From: Mycobacterium sp. SMC-4 | Lineage (GTDB): Bacteria; Actinomycetota; Actinomycetes; Mycobacteriales; Mycobacteriaceae | Length of the DNA: 64,000 bases | Direction of reading: 5' to 3' | NCBI RefSeq assembly: GCF_025263265.1 | Contig: NZ_CP079869.1 | Span: 2,046,001-2,110,000 of the forward strand | Shown: positions 17,066 through 26,205 of the stretch, piece after piece | Layout: every line of letters begins with the position of its first letter | Numbering within the stretch: the first letter of the stretch is position 1 | Program-made: the position numbers and the translations under genes | Notes under the pieces: generated by a model | Database searches by the model: none | The model's input: the letters and a program-made list of their open reading frames with translations, nothing else | What the model was told of the DNA's origin: nothing

Positions 17066-18304
17066 ATGATGTTCACGATTGGCATCGTGCTGTTTGCACT
17101 GGCCATATTGCTGTCGGTGGCCCTGCATGAGTGCGGTCACATGTGGGTGGCCCGCGCGACCGGGATGAAGGTGCGCCGCTACTTCGTCGGCTTCGGCCCG
17201 ACACTGTGGTCCACCCACCGGCCCAATAAACTCGGTCAGACCGAGTACGGCATCAAGGCCGTTCCGCTGGGTGGATTCTGCGACATCGCCGGGATGACGG
17301 CGGTCGAAGAACTGGCGCCCGGCGAGTCGCGCTATGCGATGTACAAGCAGAAGACCTGGAAACGGGTCGCGGTGCTGGGAGCCGGCCCCGGAATGAACTT
17401 CGCCATCGGGCTGGCGCTGATCTACATGATCGCCATCGTCTGGGGCCTGCCGAACCTGCATCAGCCCACCAACGCCATGGTGGGTGAAACGTCGTGTGTG
17501 AAATCCGAAGTGACGCAAGGAACTTTGGGGGACTGCATCACTTCCAGTCCCGCAGCCGCGGCCGGTATCCAAGCCGGCGACGTCGTCGTCCGGGTCGGGG
17601 ACACCCCGGTCGCCAACTTCGACGAGATGGTCTCTGCGGTGCGGGCGCTCAACGGCCCGACCGACTTCACCGTGGTGCGCGAGCGCGACGGCCAGTCCCG
17701 GGAGTTCACCACCACCGTCGACGTCGTCCCCAGCCAGCGCTTCGTGGCCGGCGCCGACGGCGCGCCCCCGCAACCCACCGATGTGGGCACGATCGGCGTC
17801 ACCGCGGCCAGCTTCGCGCCGACGCAGTACAACCCGCTCTCGGCCGTGCCGGCGACGTTCGCGTTCACCGGTGACCTGGCCGTCGAACTGGGTAAGGCGC
17901 TGGCCAAGATCCCGACGAAAGTCGGCGCGCTGGTGTCGTCCATCGGTGGCGGTGAACGCGACCCCGAGACCCCGATCAGCGTGGTCGGAGCAAGCATCAT
18001 CGGTGGTGACACCGTCGATGCCGGTCTATGGGTGGCGTTCTGGTTCTTCCTGGCCCAGCTCAACTTCGTGCTCGGCGCGATCAACCTGGTTCCGCTGCTG
18101 CCGTTCGACGGCGGCCACATTGCGATCGCGGTGTTCGAGAAGATCCGCAATCTGTTCCGCTCGGCGCGCGGCATCCTGCCCGCCGCGCCGGTGAACTATC
18201 TCAAGCTGATGCCGGCCACCTATGTGGTGCTGGTGCTGGTGGCGGGCTACATGCTGCTGACCGTGACCGCCGACCTGGTCAACCCGATCAGGTTGTTCCA
18301 ATGA
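17066..18304 (+). CDS. rip1: Site-2 intramembrane zinc metalloprotease Rip1
   Basis: 412 aa from ATG 17066 (Met-Met start). The first membrane segment contains the zinc motif HECGH at 21-25. A PDZ domain follows around residues 155-245 ([19 protein letters not shown]), and the last segments carry [12 protein letters not shown] (340-351) with the third zinc ligand Asp348. It cleaves transmembrane substrates, in mycobacteria including anti-sigma factors (RskA, RslA, RsmA) after a site-1 cut, and so controls cell-envelope composition. Substrates include the SigK anti-sigma, which is of interest because two SigK-like promoters lie just upstream. It sits in one operon with dxr and ispG. Confidence 0.96.
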   Translation: MMFTIGIVLFALAILLSVALHECGHMWVARATGMKVRRYFVGFGPTLWSTHRPNKLGQTEYGIKAVPLGGFCDIAGMTAVEELAPGESRYAMYKQKTWKRVAVLGAGPGMNFAIGLALIYMIAIVWGLPNLHQPTNAMVGETSCVKSEVTQGTLGDCITSSPAAAAGIQAGDVVVRVGDTPVANFDEMVSAVRALNGPTDFTVVRERDGQSREFTTTVDVVPSQRFVAGADGAPPQPTDVGTIGVTAASFAPTQYNPLSAVPATFAFTGDLAVELGKALAKIPTKVGALVSSIGGGERDPETPISVVGASIIGGDTVDAGLWVAFWFFLAQLNFVLGAINLVPLLPFDGGHIAIAVFEKIRNLFRSARGILPAAPVNYLKLMPATYVVLVLVAGYMLLTVTADLVNPIRLFQ

Positions 18305-18326
18305 CACTGATACGAGGAGCGCTGCG

Positions 18327-19493
18327 ATGACCTCCATCGGTCTGGGGATGCCGCCGGCGCCGCCGCCGGTGCTGGCTCCCCGCCGCAAGACCCGCCAGTT
18401 GATGGTGCGCAATGTCGGGGTGGGCAGCGATCACCCGATCTCGGTCCAGTCGATGTGCACCACCAAGACCCACGACATCAACGCCACCCTGCAGCAGATC
18501 GCCGAACTGACCGCCTCGGGCTGCGACATCGTGCGGGTGGCCTGCCCGCGCCAGGAAGACGCCGACGCGCTGCCGGTGATCGCCAAGAAGTCGAAGATCC
18601 CGGTGATCGCCGACATCCACTTCCAGCCCAAGTACATCTTCGCCGCGATCGAGGCCGGCTGCGCAGCGGTGCGCGTCAACCCGGGCAACATCAAGGAGTT
18701 CGACGGCCGGGTCAAGGAGGTCGCCAGGGCGGCCGGCGAGGCCGGCATCCCGATCCGAATCGGCGTGAACGCGGGCTCGCTGGATAAGCGTTTCCTGGAG
18801 AAGTACGGCAAGGCCACCCCCGAGGCGCTCGTCGAGTCGGCGTTGTGGGAGGCCTCGCTCTTCGAGGAGCACGGTTTCGGCGACATCAAGATCAGCGTCA
18901 AGCACAACGACCCCGTCATCATGGTCGCGGCCTACGAGCAACTCGCCGCGCAGTGTGACTACCCGCTGCACCTCGGGGTCACCGAGGCCGGACCGGCTTT
19001 CCAGGGGACCATCAAGTCCGCCGTCGCGTTCGGCGCGTTGCTGTCCAAGGGCATCGGAGACACCATCCGGGTGTCGCTGTCCGCACCGCCCGCCGAAGAG
19101 GTCAAGGTCGGCAACCAGATCCTGGAATCACTGAACCTGCGGCCCCGCGGGCTGGAGATCGTGTCGTGCCCGTCGTGCGGACGTGCCCAGGTCGACGTCT
19201 ACACCCTGGCCAACGAAGTGACCGCCGGCCTGGAGGGAATGGACGTCCCGCTTCGGGTGGCGGTGATGGGCTGCGTGGTCAACGGGCCCGGCGAGGCCAG
19301 GGAAGCCGACCTCGGGGTGGCCTCGGGCAACGGCAAGGGACAGATCTTCGTCAAGGGCGAGGTCATCAAGACCGTTCCGGAGGCGCAGATCGTCGAAACC
19401 CTGATCGAGGAAGCCCTGCGGCTGGCCGAGGAAATCGGCCTGCAGCCAGGTGCGCAGGATGCACCCGGTTCGCCCGTCGTGACCGTAAGCTGA
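18327..19493 (+). CDS. ispG: 4-hydroxy-3-methylbut-2-enyl diphosphate synthase (GcpE/IspG)
   Basis: 388 aa from ATG 18327, preceded by GAGGAGCG. The [4Fe-4S] ligands are visible as Cys281 and Cys284 (SCPSCGR) and Cys316, with Glu323 in the CVVNGPGE segment. The N-terminal TIM barrel starts [17 protein letters not shown]. It converts MEcPP to HMBPP, the penultimate step of the MEP isoprenoid pathway. It is the third gene of the dxr-rip1-ispG operon, 22 bases after rip1. Confidence 0.97.
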   Translation: MTSIGLGMPPAPPPVLAPRRKTRQLMVRNVGVGSDHPISVQSMCTTKTHDINATLQQIAELTASGCDIVRVACPRQEDADALPVIAKKSKIPVIADIHFQPKYIFAAIEAGCAAVRVNPGNIKEFDGRVKEVARAAGEAGIPIRIGVNAGSLDKRFLEKYGKATPEALVESALWEASLFEEHGFGDIKISVKHNDPVIMVAAYEQLAAQCDYPLHLGVTEAGPAFQGTIKSAVAFGALLSKGIGDTIRVSLSAPPAEEVKVGNQILESLNLRPRGLEIVSCPSCGRAQVDVYTLANEVTAGLEGMDVPLRVAVMGCVVNGPGEAREADLGVASGNGKGQIFVKGEVIKTVPEAQIVETLIEEALRLAEEIGLQPGAQDAPGSPVVTVS

Positions 19494-19546
19494 GGGTTGT
19501 AGCCGCCTGATCGGGTCGGCCGCCGGATTGTCGAGAAAGAGTCCAG

Positions 19547-20410
19547 ATGTCGGCTCCTCCGCTTTTTCGCCTCGTTGATGAGCGAAGGGTGTCGGTGGTC
19601 CGCGATGTCCGGGATTTGACGGCGGTGCGGCGGGTGCTCGACGAGGACCCGGTGGCGTCCTGCATGGTCGCTGCGCGAGTGGCCGAACACGGCATCGAGC
19701 CGGCGGCCATCGGTGGAGAACTGTGGACGCGGCGGCGCGCCGGCGAGTCGCTCTGCTACGCCGGGGCAAACCTGATTCCGCTGCGCGGCGGCGCCGGTGA
19801 TCTGAATGCTTTCGCCGACAAGGCGATGAGCACCTCGCGGCGATGCTCGTCGCTGGTGGGCCGTTCCGAACTGGTGTTGCCGATGTGGCAGCGGCTGGAA
19901 CCGGTGTGGGGGCCGGCCCGCGACGTACGTGCCCACCAACCCCTGATGGCGCTGGACACGTCCCCGGCAAGCCCGCTGGATCCGGCGGTGCGGCCGGTGC
20001 GCATGGAGGAGCTCGACGCCTACCTCATCGCCGCGATCGACATGTTCATCGGCGAGGTCGGTATCGACCCCCGCAGCGGTGACGGTGGCCGAGGGTATCG
20101 GCGCCGGGTGGCCGGTCTCATCGCGGCGGGACGTGCGTGGGCCCGGTTCGAGCGCGGTCAGGTGGTGTTCAAGGCCGAGATCGGGTCGCAGTCGCCCGCC
20201 GTCGGCCAGATCCAGGGCGTCTGGGTGCACCCGGACTACCGCGGTCGCGGCCTCGGCACCGCCGGCACCGCGACGCTGGCAGCCGCGATTGTGGCCGGCG
20301 GTCGTATCGCCAGCCTGTACGTCAACAGTTTCAACACCGTCGCGCGCGCGACCTACGCGCGGGTCGGGTTCACCGAGATCGCGTCTTTCGCCACCGTGCT
20401 GCTCGACTGA
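19547..20410 (+). CDS. GNAT family acetyltransferase (Rv2867c-like)
   Basis: 287 aa from ATG 19547. The C-terminal half is a GNAT domain with the acetyl-CoA loop in VHPDYRGRGLGTAGTATL and the closing YVNSFNTVARATYARVGF. The N-terminal half (residues 1-150) is a DUF4081-like region starting VSVVRDVRDLTAVRRVLDEDP. Position after ispG matches the conserved mycobacterial order. The substrate is unknown; this arrangement is widespread in actinobacteria and may modify a protein or amine. Spacing to ispG is 53 bases, so co-transcription is likely. Confidence 0.88.
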   Translation: MSAPPLFRLVDERRVSVVRDVRDLTAVRRVLDEDPVASCMVAARVAEHGIEPAAIGGELWTRRRAGESLCYAGANLIPLRGGAGDLNAFADKAMSTSRRCSSLVGRSELVLPMWQRLEPVWGPARDVRAHQPLMALDTSPASPLDPAVRPVRMEELDAYLIAAIDMFIGEVGIDPRSGDGGRGYRRRVAGLIAAGRAWARFERGQVVFKAEIGSQSPAVGQIQGVWVHPDYRGRGLGTAGTATLAAAIVAGGRIASLYVNSFNTVARATYARVGFTEIASFATVLLD

Positions 20411-20446
20411 TCCGTCCGTCCGTAGGACAGCGCCTACGCTTCCGAC

Positions 20447-21109
20447 ATGACCGACGACGCGCAGACGCAACGCAGACTGATCGCCGATACGCTCGTCACC
20501 GCCCTGGAACGCCGTCACGAAGTCCTCGATGCGGTCGTCGGCGCCGAGGATTACGACGCGGCCATCGAGGCGATCGCCGATCTGCTCGACGTGCCGGCCT
20601 CGGCGGCGGAGGCGGTGTTGCGGCTGTCCTTCGATCGGCTCACCAAGGTGGCACGCCGTCGAATCGCCACCGAATTGGAGAATCTGGCTGCCGAGGAATC
20701 CGTGATGGCGGTCGTCGACCCGACACCGGGACCGGCACGCCGGCTGCAACTGCGGCCGTTCGACCCGGAGCGCGATCGCGATGTCTTCGCCGCGCGCACC
20801 GCCGACGTACCGTCGGCCGGCGACGGTACCGCCAAGCCTGCCGGTGAGCTCGACGACGAGATCCGCGACGCGGCGGCCCGCGTTGCCGCCGAAGAGGCCG
20901 CATGGTTGGTCGCCGAGGTCGGCGCCGCCAAGGTCGGCATGGTCTTCGGCGAACTGTCCGACGGCGAGATCGACGTGCGCATCTGGATCCACCCTGGCCA
21001 CCGCAAACAGGGTTACGGGACTGCCGCGTTGCGCGCGTCACGGTCGGAGCTGGCGGCGTACTTCCCGGCGGTGCCGCTGGTTGTGCGCGCGCCCGCCGTG
21101 GGCGGCTGA
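20447..21109 (+). CDS. GNAT domain protein with a gyrase-A-like helical N-terminus
   Basis: 220 aa from ATG 20447. Residues about 10-75 (ERRHEVLDAVVGAEDYDAA, then AEAVLRLSFDRLTKVARRRI) resemble the helical dimer segment of GyrA/ParC that follows the catalytic core (LDxIDE, IL-x-LRLxRLT-x-E). The region 100-215 looks like a compact GNAT fold, with VRIWIHPGHRKQGYGTAALRAS as the acetyl-CoA loop. No DNA-cleavage Tyr or other gyrase part is present, so this is probably a domain borrowed for dimerisation or docking. It follows the Rv2867c-like GNAT after 36 bases and may pair with it. Function unknown. Confidence 0.7.
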   Translation: MTDDAQTQRRLIADTLVTALERRHEVLDAVVGAEDYDAAIEAIADLLDVPASAAEAVLRLSFDRLTKVARRRIATELENLAAEESVMAVVDPTPGPARRLQLRPFDPERDRDVFAARTADVPSAGDGTAKPAGELDDEIRDAAARVAAEEAAWLVAEVGAAKVGMVFGELSDGEIDVRIWIHPGHRKQGYGTAALRASRSELAAYFPAVPLVVRAPAVGG

Positions 21110-21179
21110 CCGAGGAAGCCGGCTGTTACTGCGGTGCGCCTGCGTCGAAATCGCGCCGTGACTTTTAACATCAGTCTCG

Positions 21180-22994
21180 ATGACAACATTAGTCTCACCC
21201 GCATCACGAGTAGCAGTACTGGCGACGGCTGTGTCCGTTGTCGTGGCACTCGCCGGCTGCACCCCGCGCCCCAACGGTCCCGGTCCGACGGCCGAACAGT
21301 TCTTCGCGGCATTGGCCACCGGCGACATGGCCTCGGCGGCCCAGTTCGCCGACCGGCCGGATCCGGCGCGAGCGGCGCTCAGCCAGGCCTGGGCCGGACT
21401 GCAGGCCACCGGACTCGATGCGCGGATCCTCAGCTCGCGGTACGCCGAGGACACCGGGACCGTCAATTATCGCTACACCTGGCACCTGCCCAGGAATCGC
21501 ACCTGGACCTACGACGGTGCGTTGAACATGGTGCGCGACGAGGGCCGCTGGGAGGTGCGCTGGAGCGCCACCGGTCTGCATCCCCGCCTCGGTGAGAATC
21601 AGACCTTTGCGCTGCGTGCCGAGACTCCACCCCGGGCCTCCGTGCACGAGCGCACCGGTACCAACGTGCTGATCCCCGGATTCCGGTACCACTTCGCCCT
21701 GGACGCCGAAGGAGCCGGTGCCGAACTGATGACCACGGCGCGCGTCGTCGCGGAGACTCTGCACCGGTTCGATCCGGCGCTGGACCCGCAGCGCCTGGCC
21801 GAACAGGCCAGCTCCGCCGACGGTGCGCTGGGCTTGCTGACGTTGCGTCAGGCCGACCACGATGCAGTGGTGGGGGTACTGGCCCCGTTGCCCGGTGTGG
21901 TCATCACCCCGCACCCCGACATGGTGCCCACCGACGACACGTTCGCGCCTGCGGTGGTCAGCGACGTCAAGAACAGCGTGGCCGATCAACTCGACGGCGT
22001 GGCCGGGTGGCGCGTCGTGACCGTCAACCAGAACGGCGTCGACGTCGACGTATTGCACGAGGTTGCCGGCGAGCCGGCCCCGTCGGTGCGCATCACCCTG
22101 GATCGCTCGGTGCAGAACGCCGCCCAGAACGCCGTCGACACCACCGGTAAGCAGGCCATGATCGTGGTCCTCAAACCGTCGACCGGGGAGATCCTGGCGG
22201 TGGCGCAGAATGCCGCGGCCGACCGGGACGGCCCGGTGGCGACGATGGGTCTCTATCCGCCCGGATCGACGTTCAAGATCGTCACCGCCGCTGCCGCGAT
22301 GGAACGCGACATGGCCACCCCCAACACGCTGCTGGGCTGCCCCGGCCGGATGGACATCGGTCATCGCACGGTGCCCAACTATGGCGGGTTCGACCTCGGG
22401 ACCGTCCCGATGTCTCGGGCGTTCGCGAGCTCGTGCAACACCACGTTCGCCGAGCTCGCCAGCCGGATGCCGCCGCGCGGCCTGACCCAGGCCGCGTCGC
22501 AGTACGGCATCGGACCTGACTTCAAGGTCGAAGGTCTGCGGACGGTCACCGGTTCGGTTCCTCCCACGGTGAACTTGATCGAGCGCACCGAGGACGGGTT
22601 CGGCCAGGGCAAGGTGCTGGCCAGTCCGTTCGGGATGGCGCTGGCCGCGGCCACTGTCGCCGCCGGCCATACCCCGGTGCCGCACTTGATCGACGGCCGG
22701 GAGACCGAGGTCATCGGCGATGCGCAGCCGGTCCGGCCCGAAGTGGTCGAGGGGCTTCGGCCGATGATGCGCCTGGTGGTCACCAACGGCACCGCCAAGG
22801 ACCTCCAGGGCGCCGGAGATGTCCGCGGTAAGACCGGTGAAGCCGAGTTCCCCGGCGGATCACACTCGTGGTTCACCGGTTATCGCGGCGACATGGCTTT
22901 CGCCGCGCTGATCGTGGGCGGTGGCAGCTCGGAGTACGCGGTGCGCATGCTCAAGGGCATGCTCGACGCCTTGCCGCCGGATTATCAGCCCTGA
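21180..22994 (+). CDS. Penicillin-binding lipoprotein (transpeptidase with NTF2-like N-terminus)
   Basis: 604 aa. The lipoprotein signal has lipobox LAGC with Cys27. An NTF2-like MecA-type domain (about 35-150) is followed by a PBP dimer region and the transpeptidase domain. All three active-site motifs are intact: STFK with Ser363/Lys366, SCN at 418-420 and KTG at 551-553. It acts outside the membrane in peptidoglycan cross-linking. Length and architecture fit Rv2864c of M. tuberculosis as I recall. The start ATG 21180 precedes a typical short n-region. The enzyme may be less beta-lactam sensitive, like other MecA_N PBPs, but that is not shown here. Confidence 0.94.
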   Translation: MTTLVSPASRVAVLATAVSVVVALAGCTPRPNGPGPTAEQFFAALATGDMASAAQFADRPDPARAALSQAWAGLQATGLDARILSSRYAEDTGTVNYRYTWHLPRNRTWTYDGALNMVRDEGRWEVRWSATGLHPRLGENQTFALRAETPPRASVHERTGTNVLIPGFRYHFALDAEGAGAELMTTARVVAETLHRFDPALDPQRLAEQASSADGALGLLTLRQADHDAVVGVLAPLPGVVITPHPDMVPTDDTFAPAVVSDVKNSVADQLDGVAGWRVVTVNQNGVDVDVLHEVAGEPAPSVRITLDRSVQNAAQNAVDTTGKQAMIVVLKPSTGEILAVAQNAAADRDGPVATMGLYPPGSTFKIVTAAAAMERDMATPNTLLGCPGRMDIGHRTVPNYGGFDLGTVPMSRAFASSCNTTFAELASRMPPRGLTQAASQYGIGPDFKVEGLRTVTGSVPPTVNLIERTEDGFGQGKVLASPFGMALAAATVAAGHTPVPHLIDGRETEVIGDAQPVRPEVVEGLRPMMRLVVTNGTAKDLQGAGDVRGKTGEAEFPGGSHSWFTGYRGDMAFAALIVGGGSSEYAVRMLKGMLDALPPDYQP

Positions 22995-23028
22995 TCGCAG
23001 CCCGCCTGCGGCGTACCGTAGAAGGGCC

Positions 23029-23643
23029 ATGACTGCAAACCAGCACCCTCAGTACCTGCCCGACACGGTCGAGATGAGGATCTCCGATGCCGACCGCAAC
23101 GGCACTTTGCGCCGTTTGCACAACGCGGTGGCGCTCGGCCTGATCGACATCGGGGAGTTCGAGGAGCGCTCGGCGATGGTGTCGCAGGCGCGGCTGCGCT
23201 CCGACCTCGACGCGCTGGTCGGCGACCTGCCCGGCCCCGGCGCGATCGTGACCTCCGCTGCGGACCGGGTGGAATTGCGCGGTGTACTGGGATCGCTCAA
23301 ACGGCACGGCGAGTGGGTCGTGCCCACCAGGCTGGCGCTGCACCGCCGGTTGGGGTCGGTCGACCTGGACCTGACCCGCGCCAAGTTCGCCGGGCCCATC
23401 GTGGTCATCGAGCTCGATATCCGGTTCGGCGGCCTGGACCTGCGGTTACCGGACGGCGCCAGCGCATCCATCGACGACGTCGAAGTCAACGTCGGCAGCG
23501 CCCATGATCACCGCAGGGATGCGCCCGCGGAGGGCAATCCGCACGTGATCCTCACGGGCAAGGTGGTGTGCGGGTCGGTTGACGTGCGGGGTCCGCGCAA
23601 GTCGTGGTTGGGCCGCGGGCCCCGGTCGCTGCGCGCCGACTGA
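23029..23643 (+). CDS. DUF1707 (SHOCT-like) protein with a LiaF-type C-terminus
   Basis: 204 aa from ATG 23029. The N-terminal DUF1707 helix pair reads MRISDADRNGTLRRLHNAVA then LGLIDIGEFEERS. It resembles the short domains found at the N-termini of many actinobacterial envelope proteins. The C-terminal half (about 75-190) is a beta-rich repeat (RVELRGVLGSLKRHGEWVVP, then LGSVDLDLTRAKF) of the cell-wall-active-antibiotic-response/DUF2154 type. No membrane span is seen. Its placement after a penicillin-binding protein (34-base gap) suggests an envelope-related role, but nothing more can be said. Confidence 0.8.
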   Translation: MTANQHPQYLPDTVEMRISDADRNGTLRRLHNAVALGLIDIGEFEERSAMVSQARLRSDLDALVGDLPGPGAIVTSAADRVELRGVLGSLKRHGEWVVPTRLALHRRLGSVDLDLTRAKFAGPIVVIELDIRFGGLDLRLPDGASASIDDVEVNVGSAHDHRRDAPAEGNPHVILTGKVVCGSVDVRGPRKSWLGRGPRSLRAD

Positions 23644-23644
23644 G

Positions 23645-24031
23645 TCAGCGCGGGTCCAGGATTGCGAAACTGAGGGTGGCGCGCGCGGCCAATCGGTCCC
23701 GTGCGGCGTCGGTGACGTCGACGGCGATCACCGAGAGCCGCCGCCCGGCACGCACCACGGTGGCCTCGGCGCGGGCGGGTCCGGTAAGAACGGGTGCCAG
23801 GAAGTGGATCGTCATGTCCGCGGTCGTGACGTCCTGCTCGGCCGCGATGTGCCGGTCGGCCAGCCGACCGGCCGCGATGTCGATGAGCGTGGCGACCAAG
23901 CCGCCCTGCAGCGCACCGCGCCGATTGACCAGATCCGGGCGGTTGTCCAACTCGATCACCACACGCTCGTCGGTGTCCTCGACGTCGCGGAAGTCCAGCT
24001 GGGCGAACAAATGTCCCGGGGTGACCTGCAT
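23645..24031 (-). CDS. PaaI/hotdog-fold thioesterase-like protein
   Basis: 128 aa from ATG 24031. The hotdog signature of the PaaI/4HBT group is seen as NRRGALQGGLVATLIDIAAG around 36-55, followed by DMTIHFLAPVLTGPARAEATVV. These proteins hydrolyse acyl-CoA or aryl-CoA thioesters. The usual HGG of PaaI is here LQGG, so the active-site His is missing from its common place. It converges with the DUF1707 gene (1-base gap) and is divergent from mapB (22-base gap). Substrate unknown. Confidence 0.8.
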   Translation of the reverse strand: MQVTPGHLFAQLDFRDVEDTDERVVIELDNRPDLVNRRGALQGGLVATLIDIAAGRLADRHIAAEQDVTTADMTIHFLAPVLTGPARAEATVVRAGRRLSVIAVDVTDAARDRLAARATLSFAILDPR

Positions 24032-24053
24032 GGGCGAACGCTAGCATTGCGTC

Positions 24054-24914
24054 ATGACGCTACGGACCGCCCTACGACCCGGTGTGGTCTCGCCGATGCT
24101 GCCGGTACCCAAGTCGATCCCGCGCCCGGAATATGTCGGCAAGCCGACCGCTGCGGAAGGCTCCGAGCCTTGGGTGCAGACCCCTGAGGTGATCGAGAAG
24201 ATGCGGATCGCCGGCCGTATCGCCGCCGGCGCGCTGGCCGAGGCGGGTAAGGCGGTCGCGCCGGGTGTGACCACCGAGCGGCTGGACCGCATCGCCCACG
24301 ACTACATGATCGACCACGGCGCCTACCCGTCCACCCTCGGCTACCGAGGCTTCCCGAAGTCCTGCTGCACGTCGCTCAACGAGGTGATCTGCCACGGCAT
24401 CCCCGACTCCACGGTCATCGAGGACGGGGACATCGTCAACATCGATGTAACGGCCTACAAGGACGGCGTGCATGGTGACACCAATGCCACCTTCTTGGCC
24501 GGAGACGTCTCCGAAGAGCACCGGCTGCTGGTGGAGCGTACCCACGAGGCCACCATGCGCGCGATCAAGGCGGTCAAACCCGGGCGGGCGCTGTCCATCG
24601 TCGGCCGCGTCATCGAGGCCTACGCGAACCGCTTCGGCTACAACGTCGTTCGGGACTTCACCGGGCACGGAATCGGCACCACCTTCCACAATGGGCTGGT
24701 GGTGCTGCACTACGACCAGCCGTCGGTGCAGACGGTTCTGGAGCCCGGAATGACATTCACCATCGAGCCGATGATCAACATCGGCAGCCTGGACTACGAG
24801 ATCTGGGATGACGACTGGACCGTGGTCACCAAGGACAAGAAGTGGACCGCGCAATTCGAGCACACGCTGGTGGTCACCGACTCGGGCGCTGAGATCCTGA
24901 CGCCGGCGCCATGA
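24054..24914 (+). CDS. mapB: Type Ic methionine aminopeptidase
   Basis: 286 aa from ATG 24054. The N-terminal extension of about 40 residues is Pro-rich ([20 protein letters not shown]), which marks the type Ic form that can dock on the ribosome. The pita-bread catalytic domain shows the metal ligands in [29 protein letters not shown] and TIEPMI. It removes N-terminal Met from nascent proteins. M. tuberculosis MapB (Rv2861c) has nearly the same length and position. The 3' end overlaps a lipoprotein gene by 4 bases (ATGA). Confidence 0.95.
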   Translation: MTLRTALRPGVVSPMLPVPKSIPRPEYVGKPTAAEGSEPWVQTPEVIEKMRIAGRIAAGALAEAGKAVAPGVTTERLDRIAHDYMIDHGAYPSTLGYRGFPKSCCTSLNEVICHGIPDSTVIEDGDIVNIDVTAYKDGVHGDTNATFLAGDVSEEHRLLVERTHEATMRAIKAVKPGRALSIVGRVIEAYANRFGYNVVRDFTGHGIGTTFHNGLVVLHYDQPSVQTVLEPGMTFTIEPMINIGSLDYEIWDDDWTVVTKDKKWTAQFEHTLVVTDSGAEILTPAP

Positions 24915-25567
24915 CCAGGTGGGCCGCATACGCAGCGCTGATGGTGCTGCTGACGGCCGCCTGCTCGACGGGCGTCGGTGGCACCCCGACCTGGCCGGGC
25001 GCCCGGCTGGAACGCGTGGTCCTGACCGAAGCCGACTTCCCAGCCGGCGTGCGCTACGAACGCGTCGTCAAAGAGGCCGGACAACCCGACGGTGCCGGGA
25101 TGCCGCCGCCGATGATGTCGCGACCGCAGGGCTGCACCGACGCGTTGACCCGCGACATCGCCGCGACCGCCGAGCGTGGCCCCGGCAGCGCCGAGGAGTA
25201 CGTCGTCGCCTACGACGGCGTGCGCATGGTCATCACAGTGTTGAGTTGGCCGCTGGATCTCGAAAGGTTGGCCGCGACCGCGCTACGCTGCGCCGAGTTC
25301 CGAACCTTCTTCGACCCGTCGGACCCGGGCATCGCGATGACCACCACCAAGATCGACGGTCCGCGGCCGGACGCGCTGGTGTACCAGCAGACCATGCTGC
25401 TACCCGGGTCGCAGAGCAGCATCTACTTCTCCTTCGAGAACATCGGCGCCACAGCGGTTTTCGGCATCGCGTTTCCCACCCCGGATCCGTCGATACCGGT
25501 CAAAGGGACACTGCCGCAGACCTTTTTGGACGTCATCGACCATCAGGCGCAGCGGGCGCAGTCGTAG
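24911..25567 (+). CDS. Predicted lipoprotein of unknown function
   Basis: 218 aa from ATG 24911, overlapping the mapB stop (ATGA). The signal peptide ends in lipobox LTAAC with Cys18, followed by a short Gly/Thr linker. The mature part has the feel of the LpqT/LpqN-type mycobacterial lipoproteins, with beta strands such as [20 protein letters not shown] and an internal Cys pair (PQGCTDAL and ALRCAEF). No catalytic motif is seen. It ends 64 bases before the hydrolase-like gene, with a hairpin in between. Confidence 0.82.
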   Translation: MTRWAAYAALMVLLTAACSTGVGGTPTWPGARLERVVLTEADFPAGVRYERVVKEAGQPDGAGMPPPMMSRPQGCTDALTRDIAATAERGPGSAEEYVVAYDGVRMVITVLSWPLDLERLAATALRCAEFRTFFDPSDPGIAMTTTKIDGPRPDALVYQQTMLLPGSQSSIYFSFENIGATAVFGIAFPTPDPSIPVKGTLPQTFLDVIDHQAQRAQS

Positions 25568-25570
25568 TGG

Positions 25571-25605
25571 GGTCGCGTTAACAGCAAGAAAAGCTGCACG
25601 CGACC
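25571..25605. terminator. Hairpin, probable terminator
   Basis: Outer 8-bp stem GGTCGCGT (25571-25578) with ACGCGACC (25598-25605), and an inner CAGC/GCTG stem around an AAGAAAA loop, just after the lipoprotein stop. The layout resembles an intergenic repeat that may occur elsewhere in the genome. Confidence 0.55.
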
Positions 25606-25631
25606 GGCACCGCGGGCGGTAGCGTGACGCA

Positions 25632-26195
25632 ATGCCCTCACCCATGATCACCGTCGATGGCTTCGGCGTACCCGTCGAGGTCGCCGGACCCCAGAAGGGG
25701 TCGGTCGTGGTGCTGCTCAGCGCGGCGCAGAAGGTGCCGGCGGCCTACGAGGCGGTGTGCCAGCGGCTGCACACGGCGTCACTGAAGACCGTCGTGATCG
25801 GCCCTGATCCGCGGTTGACGGCCAAGTCGGTGCTCGGCATCCTCGACTCCCTCGACGTCCGGTGGGCGCTGCTGGTGGGGGACCGCTCCGGCGGCGAGCT
25901 GGCCTGGGAGCTGGCCGCCACCCGGCTGGACCGGTTCATCGGCCTGGTGGTCATCGACCGCGGGCACCCGCGCGTGGCCGACCACACCGGCGTGGTGCGC
26001 GACCAGGATTGCCCCCCGGTCGAGCTCAACACCACTGCGCTGGTCAGCAACAGCGCATCGCGGGCGGTGGCCAGCGCCAGTCAGCGCTATGTCTACGGCG
26101 AATACCGGGTCGTCGACCTGCTGGGCCGGCGCCACGCCGCGGACTCGACGGCTCAGCTGGCTGCCGAGATCGTGCTGCGCACCAGCACCTGGTGA
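25632..26195 (+). CDS. Small alpha/beta-hydrolase-like protein
   Basis: 187 aa from ATG 25632. An alpha/beta-hydrolase half-fold is suggested by VVVLLSAAQKVPAAYEAVC and the nucleophile elbow LVGDRSGGELAW with Ser86. The usual GxSxG is GDRSGG here. At under 190 residues it is shorter than most family members, and no convincing catalytic His follows in the C-terminal third. It may be an inactive or minimal serine hydrolase. It converges with the N-acetylglutaminylglutamine synthetase gene, leaving a 10-base gap. Confidence 0.68.
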   Translation: MPSPMITVDGFGVPVEVAGPQKGSVVVLLSAAQKVPAAYEAVCQRLHTASLKTVVIGPDPRLTAKSVLGILDSLDVRWALLVGDRSGGELAWELAATRLDRFIGLVVIDRGHPRVADHTGVVRDQDCPPVELNTTALVSNSASRAVASASQRYVYGEYRVVDLLGRRHAADSTAQLAAEIVLRTSTW

Positions 26196-26205
26196 TCCAT
26201 GCGCG

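Noticed and set aside
19199-21001. A 600-codon minus-strand frame opposite ispG and two GNAT genes
   Set aside because: Low-complexity antisense translation, while the plus-strand genes carry clear motifs.
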